Below are positions 8,636 through 17,955 of a stretch of DNA of 64,000 nt, in pieces. The notes under the pieces are model-generated. The model made no database searches, was not told where the DNA came from, and saw nothing but the letters and a program-made list of their open reading frames with translations. Location: the NCBI GenBank assembly GCA_934680015.1, contig CAKUSP010000009.1, forward strand, positions 1-64,000, written 5' to 3'. Source of the stretch: an uncultured Bacteroidales bacterium. GTDB taxonomy: Bacteria > Bacteroidota > Bacteroidia > Bacteroidales > UBA932. Position 1 is the stretch's first letter. Every line of letters begins with the position of its first letter. A program made the position numbers and the translations under genes.

Positions 8636-10006
8636 TTATTCTTCCGTCAGCCTATTAGTGGTAGCGTCAAAATTAACTGAAGTGTCCCCTAACAAGTTAG
8701 TTCCAAATTCATAATCCTTACCAGGAAGGATAGCATTCAATATAATTCCCACTAGTGCTGCCACTGCAAGAGCGGATAACTTTGTAAATCCTAAATCAAT
8801 ACTTCCCCCAGGAATACCATAATTGATTCCTATTCCTAGCACCAATATGATTGCTGCGATGATAACATTACGCGAAGATGTGAAATCCACATTATTTTCC
8901 ACCACATTGCGCACGCCCACAGCCGAAATCATACCATATAGTATAAGTGATACGCCACCAATTGTACCCGCTGGCATAGCGGATATAATGGCCGAAAACT
9001 TTGGACAGAATGAGAATAGGATCGCAAAAACTGCCGCTATACGTATTACTTTGGGGTCATATACCTTTGTTAGGTTAAGAACTCCAGTGTTTTCACCGTA
9101 GGTAGTATTGGCTGGTGCCCCGAACAATGATGCTACCATCGTGGCAAGTCCATCTCCTACAAGGGTTTTATGAAGTCCAGGATTCTCCAAGTAGTTCTTC
9201 CCTGTCGTTGAAGATATGGCACACATATCTCCTATGTGCTCTATCATTGTGGCCAATGCGATTGGCATAATCGTGATTATAGAGGCCACAAGCAACTCCC
9301 AATTCTTCGTATCAAGTATAGCAAGAGCTGTGCTTGAGCGGTGCACAGGAAGTCCAACCCAAGCGGCTTGCTTTACCGCAGAGAAATCACATTGGCCACA
9401 TAAAGCAGCTACAAGATATGACCCTAATACACCTAGCAGAATAGGGACTATACGAACCATCCCCTTTCCCCAAATATTACATACGACTATAATAGTTATT
9501 GCAAGTAATGCTACCCACCAATTGGTCTGACAATTCTGAATAGCCGATCCTGAAAGAATCAGTCCAATGCATATAATGATAGGTCCTGTAACTACAGGTG
9601 GGAAAAATCGCATAACCTTTTTAGCGCCGAAAAATGCGAAGAGCGCTGCAAGTATAAAATACAAAAAACCTGCACTGGCGACGCCGATGCAGGCATAAGG
9701 TAGTGATTGTGCAGCTGTAAGTCCGAAAGTTGCTCCCATTTCTACTACTGATAAGTAGCCGCCGATGAATGCGAAAGAAGAGCCTAAAAAAGCAGGAACT
9801 TTAAAGTTCGTGATTAAGTGGAATAGTAGCGTGCCTATTCCGGCGAAGAGTAAAGTTGTAGAAACTGGAAGTCCCGTTATAGCTGGGACTAAGACGGTGG
9901 CGCCGAACATTGCAAACATATGTTGCAATCCGAGAGTAAGCATCTTAGGCTTGCCTAATGTCCTCGCGTCGAAAACCGGTTGTTGAAGGTTTTTGGAGTT
10001 TGACAT
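8636..10006 (-). CDS. uraA: Uracil permease (NCS2 family)
   Basis: This 456-residue NCS2 symporter would import uracil across the inner membrane. It has the UraA-type signature LQHMFAMFGATVLVP near residue 27, FLGSSFAFIGGY near residue 74 and the family motif NTTYGENTGVLNLTK near residue 300, with the Glu that binds the base in known structures. About 14 membrane segments are visible. It is first in a minus-strand row with the DUF5020 barrel and a purine permease, and is preceded by a good promoter (10033-10064). Xanthine transport cannot be fully excluded. Confidence 0.9.
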   Translation of the reverse strand: MSNSKNLQQPVFDARTLGKPKMLTLGLQHMFAMFGATVLVPAITGLPVSTTLLFAGIGTLLFHLITNFKVPAFLGSSFAFIGGYLSVVEMGATFGLTAAQSLPYACIGVASAGFLYFILAALFAFFGAKKVMRFFPPVVTGPIIICIGLILSGSAIQNCQTNWWVALLAITIIVVCNIWGKGMVRIVPILLGVLGSYLVAALCGQCDFSAVKQAAWVGLPVHRSSTALAILDTKNWELLVASIITIMPIALATMIEHIGDMCAISSTTGKNYLENPGLHKTLVGDGLATMVASLFGAPANTTYGENTGVLNLTKVYDPKVIRIAAVFAILFSFCPKFSAIISAMPAGTIGGVSLILYGMISAVGVRNVVENNVDFTSSRNVIIAAIILVLGIGINYGIPGGSIDLGFTKLSALAVAALVGIILNAILPGKDYEFGTNLLGDTSVNFDATTNRLTEE

Positions 10007-10032
10007 AAAATTAAGGTAATACTTTCGGACTG

Positions 10033-10064
10033 CAAGAATACGGACATTTTTTCTATTTCACAAA
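10033..10064 (-). promoter_or_regulatory. Promoter of the uraA cluster
   Basis: On the minus strand, TTTG (10064-10061), a 20-base spacer and TATTCTTG (10040-10033, one mismatch to TAnnTTTG) precede the uraA ATG at 10006 by about 27 bases. Confidence 0.6.
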
Positions 10065-10331
10065 TAAACTTTCACTCCTCAAATAAAAAGTTTTCCACAT
10101 ACAATGTTGAAAAAGAGTTAGACTCCAAATACACAACACGATAGCCCCAGTGGCGTTTTTTTACAAATTTTTAGTTTGTCACTAGAATTTCTCGGCACGC
10201 TTTTAGCAGATGTTAAATTTTTGTTAAAACGACACGATGTCGGGATCGTGGCTATGAGATCTCGTGTGCCCTCGTGGTGTTTTTATTTAGAATGAAATGA
10301 TGTGTACAATAGAATAAATAAATCCTAAACA
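10065..10331. other. Divergent intergenic region with inverted and direct repeats
   Basis: This stretch lies between uraA and the acyl-CoA ligase. It holds two TGTTAAA copies 11 bases apart (10211-10217, 10222-10228) and an inverted repeat CACGAT/ATCGTG (10233-10238 with 10245-10250). A GAGATCTC palindrome is at 10256-10263. A weak GC-rich hairpin followed by T residues lies at about 10144-10161. No clean -7 box for the downstream gene was found and no gene is apparent. Confidence 0.45.
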
Positions 10332-11966
10332 ATGAAACGTTTTGAATCTTTAGCTCAAATTTACGAGAATTCCACTTCTACATACGCTTCCCTGAAAGCA
10401 AATATGACGGCTGATGGCAGGAGTGGCTACACTTATAGAGAATTCAAAAGCACTTGCGACGAAATCTCTAACTTACTGTCATCCTATGGCATAAACTCTG
10501 GAGATAAGGTCGCACTATATTCGGGAAGTACTCCTAATTGGGCGATAGCCTTTTTCGCTACTACAGCTTTCGGCAGGGTTTCAGTCCCTATCCTTCCCGA
10601 TTTCTCGGAAAATGAGGTAACTAATGTCTTAACTCACTCTGAAAGTAAGGCACTCTTCGTATCCGAAAGGCTACTACCTAGAATCAACGAAGAATGTCGA
10701 AATAAGCTTAAAGTCATAATTGACATTACCACCCTTAAACCCATATACAGTGATGGAAAAGTCGTAGAGCCGATAGCAAGGGGCAGTGAAAGTGCAGAAC
10801 TGACTAAGCCTGACGCACACTCATTGGCAGCGATAATATATACATCTGGAACTACAGGAAAGGCCAAAGGGGTAATGCTCTCGCACGAGAATTTCACAAG
10901 CAACATTTGGGGAGCCTATAATTTCTACAAAATCCATTCTGATGACGTATTCTTAAGCATATTACCATTGGCCCATACATACGAACTCTCAATAGGGCTA
11001 CTGTATCCTTTTTCCTACGGCGCATGCGTGGTATATATGGACAAAAAGCCTACTCCAAGTGCACTCAAAGCTACTCTTCCAGTAGTTAGGCCTACCGTAA
11101 TGCTAACTGTTCCGCTTATCATAGAAAAGATATATCGTGGAGTTGTAATTCCAAAAGTTAGAAAGAGCAAAACTCTATCGTGGTTTAGTAAACACTTCAA
11201 TAAAATGTTCTGTCGTATGGCAGGAAAAGAAATACTGCGTTACTTCGGTGGCAGACTCAAGTTCTTCGGTATAGGAGGTGCTCCATTAGATAAAACCGTG
11301 GAAGAATTCCTCTATAAAGCCAGGTTCCCTTATTACATTGGATATGGACTTACAGAATGTGCCCCCATGCTAGCCGGATGTTCTTATAAAAACACAAAGC
11401 CCGGATGCATAGGTTATCCGTTTACCGATATGGATTTAAAATTGTATAACGCAAATCCTCAAACAGGAGAGGGAGAAATAGTGGCCAAAGGACCTAACAT
11501 CATGATAGGCTATTATAAAGACCCGGAGCGCACAAAAGAAGCTTTCACGGAAGATGGATACTTCAAGACCAATGACCTGGCGTCCATTGATAAAAAAGGC
11601 AGGTTTATGATAAAAGGACGACTGAACAACATGATTTTAGGGCCATCCGGAGAAAACATTTATCCAGAAGAGATAGAGAAAGTTATTAAAAATGAAGAGG
11701 GTGTGGCCGAAGCCATTGTCGTTCAAAGAAACAAAACCCTAATAGCACTTATAGAACTCAGCGACGGTGTGGTTAAAGATATAAACAAGTTCAAAGACGC
11801 ACTTCTTTCTAAAGTAAACTCGAAGATATCTCATAATTCGAAAATCGGTGAGGTACAAGTAATGAAAGAACCATTTGTAAAGACAGCTACACAGAAAATT
11901 CGTCGCTTTTTGTATAAAGATTCAGCACCTACACTGGAGGACAAAAATGAAAATAGAAAAGACTAA
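10332..11966 (+). CDS. AMP-dependent long-chain fatty acid-CoA ligase
   Basis: This 544-residue adenylate-forming enzyme activates a carboxylic acid, most likely a long-chain fatty acid, through an acyl-AMP to the CoA thioester. The P-loop-like motif IYTSGTTGKAKG is near residue 170, YGLTECAPM near residue 338 and the hinge and C-terminal elements TNDLASIDKKGRF and GPSGENIYPEE near residues 415-450. Length and order fit the FadD/FAA family. The last 20 bases overlap the ybaK start, so the two are translationally coupled. The chain length preference cannot be told. Confidence 0.85.
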   Translation: MKRFESLAQIYENSTSTYASLKANMTADGRSGYTYREFKSTCDEISNLLSSYGINSGDKVALYSGSTPNWAIAFFATTAFGRVSVPILPDFSENEVTNVLTHSESKALFVSERLLPRINEECRNKLKVIIDITTLKPIYSDGKVVEPIARGSESAELTKPDAHSLAAIIYTSGTTGKAKGVMLSHENFTSNIWGAYNFYKIHSDDVFLSILPLAHTYELSIGLLYPFSYGACVVYMDKKPTPSALKATLPVVRPTVMLTVPLIIEKIYRGVVIPKVRKSKTLSWFSKHFNKMFCRMAGKEILRYFGGRLKFFGIGGAPLDKTVEEFLYKARFPYYIGYGLTECAPMLAGCSYKNTKPGCIGYPFTDMDLKLYNANPQTGEGEIVAKGPNIMIGYYKDPERTKEAFTEDGYFKTNDLASIDKKGRFMIKGRLNNMILGPSGENIYPEEIEKVIKNEEGVAEAIVVQRNKTLIALIELSDGVVKDINKFKDALLSKVNSKISHNSKIGEVQVMKEPFVKTATQKIRRFLYKDSAPTLEDKNENRKD

Positions 11967-12417
11967 CGCAGCTCGTCTGCTTGACGCTGCAGGAATAAAA
12001 TATGAACTGATGCCATACTCTTTCACAGAAGATGACCTCAGCGCAGAACATGTAGCTAAAGAATTGGGAGAAAATATAGAACAAGTTTTTAAAACACTGG
12101 TTCTAAAAGGAGACAAAACTGGCGAATTCGTATGCGTAATCCCAGGTAATATGGAGGTAGATTTAAAAGTAGCAGCACGCATATCCGGGAATAAGAACTG
12201 CGAGATGCTACACCTTAAAGACCTTCTTCCTACCACAGGATATATACGCGGAGGTTGTAGTCCTATAGGGATGAAGAAACCATTCCCTACTTTCATATAC
12301 GAATCAGCTCTTCTCTATGATTACATTTATATCAGCGCTGGAAAAAGAGGCCTGCAGATCAAAATTGATCCACAGGCCCTTATAAAGTTCGCTGACATAA
12401 AAATCTACCCTCTCTAA
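11947..12417 (+). CDS. ybaK: Cys-tRNA(Pro)/Cys-tRNA(Cys) deacylase YbaK/EbsC
   Basis: This 156-residue YbaK/ProRS-associated editing-domain protein hydrolyses mischarged Cys-tRNA(Pro). Family elements include KTNAARLLDAAGI at the N-terminus, EQVFKTLVLKGD near residue 45 with the catalytic-type Lys, and GYIRGGCSPIGMKK near residue 98. It overlaps the acyl-CoA ligase by 20 bases. It converges with the rRNA methyltransferase, whose stop is only a few bases away, leaving no space for a separate terminator. Confidence 0.9.
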   Translation: MKIEKTNAARLLDAAGIKYELMPYSFTEDDLSAEHVAKELGENIEQVFKTLVLKGDKTGEFVCVIPGNMEVDLKVAARISGNKNCEMLHLKDLLPTTGYIRGGCSPIGMKKPFPTFIYESALLYDYIYISAGKRGLQIKIDPQALIKFADIKIYPL

Positions 12418-12420
12418 ACC

Positions 12421-13608
12421 TTACTCCACATATAGCATAAGCCCCTTAAGATACTCTCCTTCAGGATGGTAGATATTAACTGCATGGTCGCATGGCTGGT
12501 TAAGCCTATCTACTATACGCACTCTGCGTCCTACGCTTGCCGCGGCGCTAAACACTGCGAGGGCAAATGCCTCCTTATCTACAACCTGAGAGCAGGAGAA
12601 CGTAAAAATAATACCACCAGACGCAATCTTAGAGATAGCAGCAGCATTCAATCGCTGATAGGCACGAAGTGCATTTTTCAAAGCACCACGATGCTTGGCG
12701 AAAGCAGGCGGATCGACTATCATCATATCAAATACTCCAGGTTCTATTGCAGACAAGAATTCCATAGCATCGGCGGTGTGCGATATATGATTTTCAAACC
12801 CATTTAGAGCCACATTTCTATCAGTTAAAGACATAGCTCTAGCCGACGAATCGACACTCTCCACCTTCTTCGCACCACCATTTAAGGCATAAATAGAAAA
12901 TCCTCCCGTATAACAAAATAGATTCAGCACATTACGTCCGTGAGCATATTTTCCCACTAACGCACGGTTTTCTCTTTGATCTAAGAAGAACCCCGTCTTT
13001 TGTCCTTCGCTCCAGTTAACCCAAAATTTATTTCCATTTTCCCTTACTATAGATTCTTCCTCACTAAAGCCTTCAGCTTTATAGATGTATCCATCGATCA
13101 ATTCAAGACCAGCTTTAAACGGTGCAGTTCCTGAACTTTTGTCATAAACCGCTTTAAGTTTATCGCCGTAAACGACTTGAAGAGCTAGACAAATTTGTTT
13201 TTTCGAGCGAAACATCCCTACACTATGCGCCTGCAAGACACACACGCCATCGTAATAGTCAACTATAAGACCAGGAAGATAGTCCCCTTCCCCATGCACA
13301 AGACGGTAACAGTTAGTCTGCGGATTATCTGTAAGTTTAAAAGTTTTTCTAAGTTCATAGGCACTTCTTATAGAATCTACCCAATAATTTTCCGGTAGAT
13401 GTTCCGATTCGAATGATAGCATCCTAACGGAAATCGAACCTATCTGATAATGTCCACATCCTAGAAGATGCCCGTCTGCAGACCATACGGATACCACATC
13501 ACCCTCGGATGGCGTTCCAGTCATCTGAGCTATTGCCCCTGAAAACACCCATGGATGAAATCGAAGTAAGGACTCCTCCCTACCCTTTTTTAATATTACC
13601 TTGCTCAT
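12421..13608 (-). CDS. RlmI-like 23S rRNA (cytosine-C5) methyltransferase
   Basis: This 395-residue class I SAM methyltransferase has an N-terminal PUA domain (about 1-80, beginning ILKKGREESLLRFHPWVFSGAI) and an RNA methyltransferase fold. Motif I is NLFCYTGGFSIYALNGG near residue 231 and motif IV is IVDPPAFAKH near residue 298. The C-terminal Cys in FTFSCSQ is a candidate catalytic residue for m5C formation. The family includes RlmI, which methylates C1962 of 23S rRNA. It is last in a five-gene operon and overlaps the upstream exonuclease gene by 29 bases. Confidence 0.85.
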   Translation of the reverse strand: MSKVILKKGREESLLRFHPWVFSGAIAQMTGTPSEGDVVSVWSADGHLLGCGHYQIGSISVRMLSFESEHLPENYWVDSIRSAYELRKTFKLTDNPQTNCYRLVHGEGDYLPGLIVDYYDGVCVLQAHSVGMFRSKKQICLALQVVYGDKLKAVYDKSSGTAPFKAGLELIDGYIYKAEGFSEEESIVRENGNKFWVNWSEGQKTGFFLDQRENRALVGKYAHGRNVLNLFCYTGGFSIYALNGGAKKVESVDSSARAMSLTDRNVALNGFENHISHTADAMEFLSAIEPGVFDMMIVDPPAFAKHRGALKNALRAYQRLNAAAISKIASGGIIFTFSCSQVVDKEAFALAVFSAAASVGRRVRIVDRLNQPCDHAVNIYHPEGEYLKGLMLYVE

Positions 13609-14215
13609 CGTATTTCAATGGATTTTTAGGACAACTGGATAATCTCATGTACATCTGCCTACACACCCATGCATCTGTAGCCGCATAAAGCCTTTGGGCT
13701 TGAGTCAGATCATCAGCTTCCCAGTTAGATAGTTGTTGACTTTTAGAGATCCTGAAGCCCAGAATAATGGCAGTCATCTTCTTTACGCTTTTATCCACAA
13801 TGCCCCACTCCCACACTATTTTTTGTAAATCCACAAATGAATGTGCCTCGAATGGGCAGAGTCGCTGCAATCCCTTTACATCATCACTTGAGGCAGCTCC
13901 TACCTTTAGGATTTTAGGATTGGACAACACTGAGCATAGACTTTTTCTCAATCCCATCTTATTTAAACGAAAAAGATACGCTTTATCCGGGCCAGATAGT
14001 TGAAGCAAAGCCACATCATGATGATAATGACGCGCTTCGAACGAAGGCTTCGTCTCTGTGTCAAAACCTAATACCTTCTGTCTTCTAAGATAGGCCAATG
14101 CCCTCGTAAAATGAAATCCCACATGATCTATCACCTCAATCTGCCCTGCAAAAGATTGCAACGGAAGCGTTTCAAGATCTTTAGGTTCTATACTACTCTG
14201 AAATGTTTCCAACAT
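13580..14215 (-). CDS. DEDDy 3'-5' exonuclease domain protein (RNase D-like)
   Basis: This 211-residue protein has a DnaQ/RNase D exonuclease fold. The first acidic pair is in VLGFDTETKPSF (D52 and E54), an acidic pair follows in SSDDVKGL, and the final YAATDAW matches the DEDDy Exo III motif. It lacks the HRDC domain of full RNase D, so it is a stand-alone exonuclease of unknown substrate, either RNA or DNA. An in-frame TTG at 14224 was rejected in favour of the ATG at 14215. It overlaps both neighbours in the operon. Confidence 0.82.
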   Translation of the reverse strand: MLETFQSSIEPKDLETLPLQSFAGQIEVIDHVGFHFTRALAYLRRQKVLGFDTETKPSFEARHYHHDVALLQLSGPDKAYLFRLNKMGLRKSLCSVLSNPKILKVGAASSDDVKGLQRLCPFEAHSFVDLQKIVWEWGIVDKSVKKMTAIILGFRISKSQQLSNWEADDLTQAQRLYAATDAWVCRQMYMRLSSCPKNPLKYDEQGNIKKG

Positions 14216-14759
14216 TTGAATCAATTAACACGAATTTATTGTCCGAACTTTTCACTGCCACATACGATGATTCCTTAGGATACGCTATCTTGTGAGTAAA
14301 TGCATTCCGAAATCTTAGTACCCTATAACATTGCATAGCCAGACTATCTACATACACTTCCAAAGTATCAGTGGGGCTGATAAAAAACTTACCAGGGCTC
14401 TTATACACTTTTTTTAAGTCCACTCCATCTGAGATATATGCCAATGTATCCATACAAGCCTCATACAGAGCCTTAACCGAATCTACCTTATTCCCTGGCA
14501 TTAGCAATATCCTTTCTATCTCCTCCCCTGCAAAATCCGGAAGCCCATCGGAGGATAAAGCGCCACTGACATTATCGAATTTATCCATCCTTAACATATA
14601 ATCTGTTAAGATATTAACTTTATTCAACTCTCCGAGTACCACAATACTACCCTGCGTGTTAAGTTTCGTCCTACACTCTTGACTGACAGATTTAGACTCA
14701 CGACAAGAACTCACAAAAAGCACTAAAGCTAAAATACCAAAAGCTAGACTTCTTTTCAT
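14193..14759 (-). CDS. Hypothetical lipoprotein
   Basis: This 188-residue protein has a lipoprotein signal (MKRSLAFGILALVLFVSSC). No domain is recognised. The body has an amphipathic N-terminal half (LNKVNILTDYMLRMDKF) and a C-terminal beta-rich part. The ATG at 14759 starts the signal peptide and overlaps the pssA stop in an ATGA arrangement; the longer in-frame start would sit inside pssA. Its place between PssA and the exonuclease gives no clear hint of function. Confidence 0.7.
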   Translation of the reverse strand: MKRSLAFGILALVLFVSSCRESKSVSQECRTKLNTQGSIVVLGELNKVNILTDYMLRMDKFDNVSGALSSDGLPDFAGEEIERILLMPGNKVDSVKALYEACMDTLAYISDGVDLKKVYKSPGKFFISPTDTLEVYVDSLAMQCYRVLRFRNAFTHKIAYPKESSYVAVKSSDNKFVLIDSNVGNISE

Positions 14760-15463
14760 CTTCGCCATAAAGGAATTAAGAACAAAAGATTTAAAACGAT
14801 ATATATAAGCGTGGATAACAGAACCATCATAGGCCAATATATCCTAAGACATAAAACCGCAATCGCTGCTAATACACAAGCAGATAAGAAAATCTCTCTC
14901 TTTAGTTTAATAACACGCGTGTCCGTCTTTTTGAACTTCATTGAAAACATAGGAAGAGCGCATACATTTAGAATAGAAAGTCCTACTGAAAGCATTGGCA
15001 GAAACCACTTTCTTACAAAAAGTTCCCCTACGAAAGAGGATGGTTCGTGCGCCGAAAAGCAACATAATGCTCCCATAAACAATGCACTAACCGGAGTTGC
15101 AAGTCCGATAAAGCTATCATGCTGATTGTCGTCAATGTTAAATTTAGCCAAACGCAACGCAGCAGCCACAGCCATAACTAAAGGCACTACTGACGTCTGT
15201 CCATAACCCACATAAGCCATAATCGAAGGAAGCACTCCGAAGCTGACCATATCGCACAAACTATCAAGTTCCTTTCCCATTGGAGAATAGGCATTCAATA
15301 GTCTTGCCGCTCCGCCATCACAGAAATCGAATACCGATGCTAATAACATAAGGCAGAAAGCGATGTCGCTTCTGCCTTTAAATGCAAACACTACTCCTAG
15401 AAGACCACAAATAAGGTTGAGTGTCGTTATAGTATTAGGGATATGCTTTACTAATGAATTCAC
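14756..15463 (-). CDS. pssA: CDP-diacylglycerol-serine O-phosphatidyltransferase
   Basis: This 235-residue inner-membrane enzyme condenses CDP-diacylglycerol and serine to phosphatidylserine, the precursor of phosphatidylethanolamine. The CDP-alcohol phosphatidyltransferase motif D-G-x2-A-R-x8-G-x3-D-x3-D is complete (FDFCDGGAARLLNAYSPMGK then LDSLCD, about residues 45-72). About seven membrane segments are visible. Its start overlaps the upstream peptidase stop by four bases and its stop overlaps the next start, so it is firmly in the operon. Confidence 0.9.
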   Translation of the reverse strand: MNSLVKHIPNTITTLNLICGLLGVVFAFKGRSDIAFCLMLLASVFDFCDGGAARLLNAYSPMGKELDSLCDMVSFGVLPSIMAYVGYGQTSVVPLVMAVAAALRLAKFNIDDNQHDSFIGLATPVSALFMGALCCFSAHEPSSFVGELFVRKWFLPMLSVGLSILNVCALPMFSMKFKKTDTRVIKLKREIFLSACVLAAIAVLCLRIYWPMMVLLSTLIYIVLNLLFLIPLWRR

Positions 15464-16692
15464 TTATTCAATACATTAGGATGTTTCTCCACAAACTCCT
15501 TAGGAAGTGCACTCTTATGAATGGCAATATCCAAAGTCTGCCCCTTAACGAAGGCTTCGCTTGCGTACCAGATACCATTATATTTACCTGTTTCTCCCCA
15601 TGAATTCTTCACTAAATAGTATTTTCCTCCCCACTGATCCTTTGCCACTCCGTATATCTGCATTCCGTGGTCATCGGTAATGGTCTTATTCATGAATCCT
15701 GTCTGTCGAGTCTGCTGTGTAGGAACAAGTTCGACTATAGGATTAGTCTTTAACTTAGAGCTCTTCTTAGTTTTAGACTTAGTCTGTTTTTCGTCTGCTT
15801 TTCCTACCCAGCGCTCCTGATCCGAGCCATTTGTATTAGAAGCCTTTACATCGACTAATATAGCCAGACCATCACGGGTAAATCCAGGTTCACTGACATC
15901 CGCACCCCATGCGATGGTGTAACCATTCTCAAGAGCGTAATCGAGAATTTCCATCATCTCATCTATAGGAACATTATAAAACTCATCCCATCGCCAATTA
16001 TCTGCCACTTCAAATGGGAAATAAGTATAAAATGGATGATGCGTAAAAGAAGTAAGAGTTACATAGTCATCGGGATTAAACTTGAGAGCATCGCGATACG
16101 ACTCTGGTGTATACTTAACTCCATCTACTGTAAACTCAGTAGGATACTTCCCCAAATATTCATCGAGAATAGCCTGGTATCCACGCTTCCAAGCGGTTGT
16201 AAGCGTCTTATTAGGATTCTTCACAACAGCCTCAACATACGCGCGAAGCACAGCGTCCAGTTCACTCTGTGCTGGAAGTTCCGTTCCATAGTTCATGCCG
16301 GTCATTTCTTCCTGTGGTACTAATCCATAAAGGCGAATTACATCCAGGACATCCTCTGCTTGTGAACCTGCAGAAAAAGTAAGATTACCATCAAGCATAA
16401 TGTATTTGTCAGCTCTATCAGAGTATGAATGGCTAACCACGAAAAACTCGGAAAAATCCGGGTATTTTGCAGGATCTGTGATATTATTAATCCTTATAAC
16501 CTCACTCTCCACGAAGCCTATTGCTGAATATGCCCAGCAAGTGCCACTTCTATACTGATTCTTCACACTCGTGATAGGATTTTCTATCACAGTTGTGAAC
16601 TGATACTCTGGAAAATCCACTTTAGCTTTCTGTGCATTTGCGCATAAAGCGGCCGCTAAAAAAACCGCAACTGATACTAAAATCTGCTTCAT
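15460..16692 (-). CDS. Secreted C1-family cysteine peptidase (PepC/bleomycin hydrolase-like)
   Basis: This 410-residue papain-fold peptidase has a type I signal peptide (MKQILVSVAVFLAAALCANA). The catalytic Cys is C52 in SGTCWAY, with Gln in KNQYR before it, the His is H342 in DDHGMQIYG and the Asn is N363 in VKNSWGE. A Lys-rich low-complexity insertion (KQTKSKTKKSSK) lies before the His. The family contains aminopeptidase C; here the signal peptide points to the periplasm or beyond. It is first gene of the operon with pssA and rlmI and is preceded by a -7 box at 16722-16729. Confidence 0.85.
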   Translation of the reverse strand: MKQILVSVAVFLAAALCANAQKAKVDFPEYQFTTVIENPITSVKNQYRSGTCWAYSAIGFVESEVIRINNITDPAKYPDFSEFFVVSHSYSDRADKYIMLDGNLTFSAGSQAEDVLDVIRLYGLVPQEEMTGMNYGTELPAQSELDAVLRAYVEAVVKNPNKTLTTAWKRGYQAILDEYLGKYPTEFTVDGVKYTPESYRDALKFNPDDYVTLTSFTHHPFYTYFPFEVADNWRWDEFYNVPIDEMMEILDYALENGYTIAWGADVSEPGFTRDGLAILVDVKASNTNGSDQERWVGKADEKQTKSKTKKSSKLKTNPIVELVPTQQTRQTGFMNKTITDDHGMQIYGVAKDQWGGKYYLVKNSWGETGKYNGIWYASEAFVKGQTLDIAIHKSALPKEFVEKHPNVLNK

Positions 16693-16721
16693 ATATATAA
16701 CATTTTATCCCGTGGGAACTT

Positions 16722-16729
16722 CAAATTTA
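16722..16729 (-). promoter_or_regulatory. -7 box of the C1 peptidase/pssA operon
   Basis: TAAATTTG on the minus strand matches TAnnTTTG and lies 29 bases before the ATG at 16692. The -33 element is not clear. Confidence 0.5.
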
Positions 16730-16741
16730 CAAAATAATTCC

Positions 16742-16749
16742 TATTTTTG
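16742..16749 (+). promoter_or_regulatory. -7 box of the fimbrillin-like/C10 protease operon
   Basis: TATTTTTG matches TAnnTTTG and lies 23 bases before the ATG at 16773. It is back-to-back with the minus-strand -7 box at 16722-16729, so the two divergent promoters overlap. Confidence 0.5.
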
Positions 16750-16772
16750 AAAATTATGAAATTTTTTAGGAA

Positions 16773-17948
16773 ATGAAAAAATACCTTTTTTTATCATCAA
16801 TTTTATTAACAGCAGCCCTGTTAACAGCATGCAATGATGGGCCGACACATACTACACCTAAAGGACCTAAAATGTCCTTTTTAGGGCAGTTGGAAGCTAA
16901 AACAGACTGTGGAATCTTCATCGACTCTCCTATCGATTACAAAAATGTAAAAGCTACATCCGACGGAAAAAAGCTCGTAACAAAGAGCCAATTGTATTGG
17001 CCCGAAAATATGCCAGATAGCGCGATTCATTTCATCGCCTACGCCCCATATTCCGAAGAATACAACAAAGGTGGGCTTGCAGTATTCTCTGTAGCCACAG
17101 ACCAAAGCGAAGACGAAGCATTCCGTAAGAGCGATTTAAGATTGGCCATTACAGAAGCCTCCGTCAGCGATGAGAACGTTGAGTTCGAATTCGAGCACAG
17201 ATTGGCCAAGATCATATTCTATATAACGGATAAAGCAGAAGATATAGAAGCGAGTGCCCTATATCCTAGTGTGATTATCAACTTTAACGATGGCCAGGTC
17301 AATCTTAGTGGAGAAAAGGCAGATTTTATTCCTCACCTAAGCACGTCTTATTCAGAAGATGGAGTGCACGCTTACGAGATGTTTATCTCGCCACAAAAGA
17401 CCACTCTCAACTTTGAATTCAGCATTGATGGCGTCAAGCAGAACTTTCACTCCTCTTCATCGATAGACTTTGCCTCGGGGAAAACTTACATTTGCAATAG
17501 AGTCATCGAGGCTAGTACTAGTGGCTCGCAAGCGGCAAAATTCACTGAAAATGACTGGGCAGATGCCCCTAGTGAAGATTACATATTCCCTTCAGAAGAG
17601 CAAGTACTCTTTACAGAGAGAAGCGAAGAAGGCATCTACACCCTTGATGGTGAATATAGTAGCGAACTGCTCGTGTTCGACACCAGCAACTCCCAATTCA
17701 TAACTTCAGGTAAAAGCACAAAAGCCCTTTACAGAGTACTTGACCTTAAAAACTCCGTTTATTTGGATATAGATTTCAGCGGAACATCTTTTACAGAAGG
17801 CAAAAGCATATCCGCCACCATTAAGACGAAAGGGTTAAGTTCTCTTGCAGAAAACGAGACTAAAACCCTGAAAATAGAAAAAGTATCTAATGGATTAATT
17901 TACCTTAGTGATGCAGATAATCACATAGGTTATATAATCAGCAAATAA
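16773..17948 (+). CDS. Fimbrillin-like (Mfa-type) lipoprotein
   Basis: This 391-residue protein has lipobox LTAC at residue 20. The pattern QLYWPENMPDSAIHFIAYAPY followed later by FEFEHRLAKIIFYI is typical of fimbrillin-family (Mfa_like) proteins: a Trp-Pro strand, then a Phe/Tyr-rich strand and the HRLAK element. A second, smaller beta domain (about 280-391) follows the fimbrillin-type part. It lies 7 bases upstream of a C10 protease and is probably cotranscribed, so it could be a substrate, partner or inhibitor-like companion of that enzyme. That link is inference only. Confidence 0.68.
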   Translation: MKKYLFLSSILLTAALLTACNDGPTHTTPKGPKMSFLGQLEAKTDCGIFIDSPIDYKNVKATSDGKKLVTKSQLYWPENMPDSAIHFIAYAPYSEEYNKGGLAVFSVATDQSEDEAFRKSDLRLAITEASVSDENVEFEFEHRLAKIIFYITDKAEDIEASALYPSVIINFNDGQVNLSGEKADFIPHLSTSYSEDGVHAYEMFISPQKTTLNFEFSIDGVKQNFHSSSSIDFASGKTYICNRVIEASTSGSQAAKFTENDWADAPSEDYIFPSEEQVLFTERSEEGIYTLDGEYSSELLVFDTSNSQFITSGKSTKALYRVLDLKNSVYLDIDFSGTSFTEGKSISATIKTKGLSSLAENETKTLKIEKVSNGLIYLSDADNHIGYIISK

Positions 17949-17955
17949 GTAAATT

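Noticed and set aside
10144-10161. A terminator-like hairpin (GCC/GGC) followed by T residues
   Set aside because: The stem is only three strong pairs and no gene ends nearby; it may be part of a leader but is not supported as a terminator.
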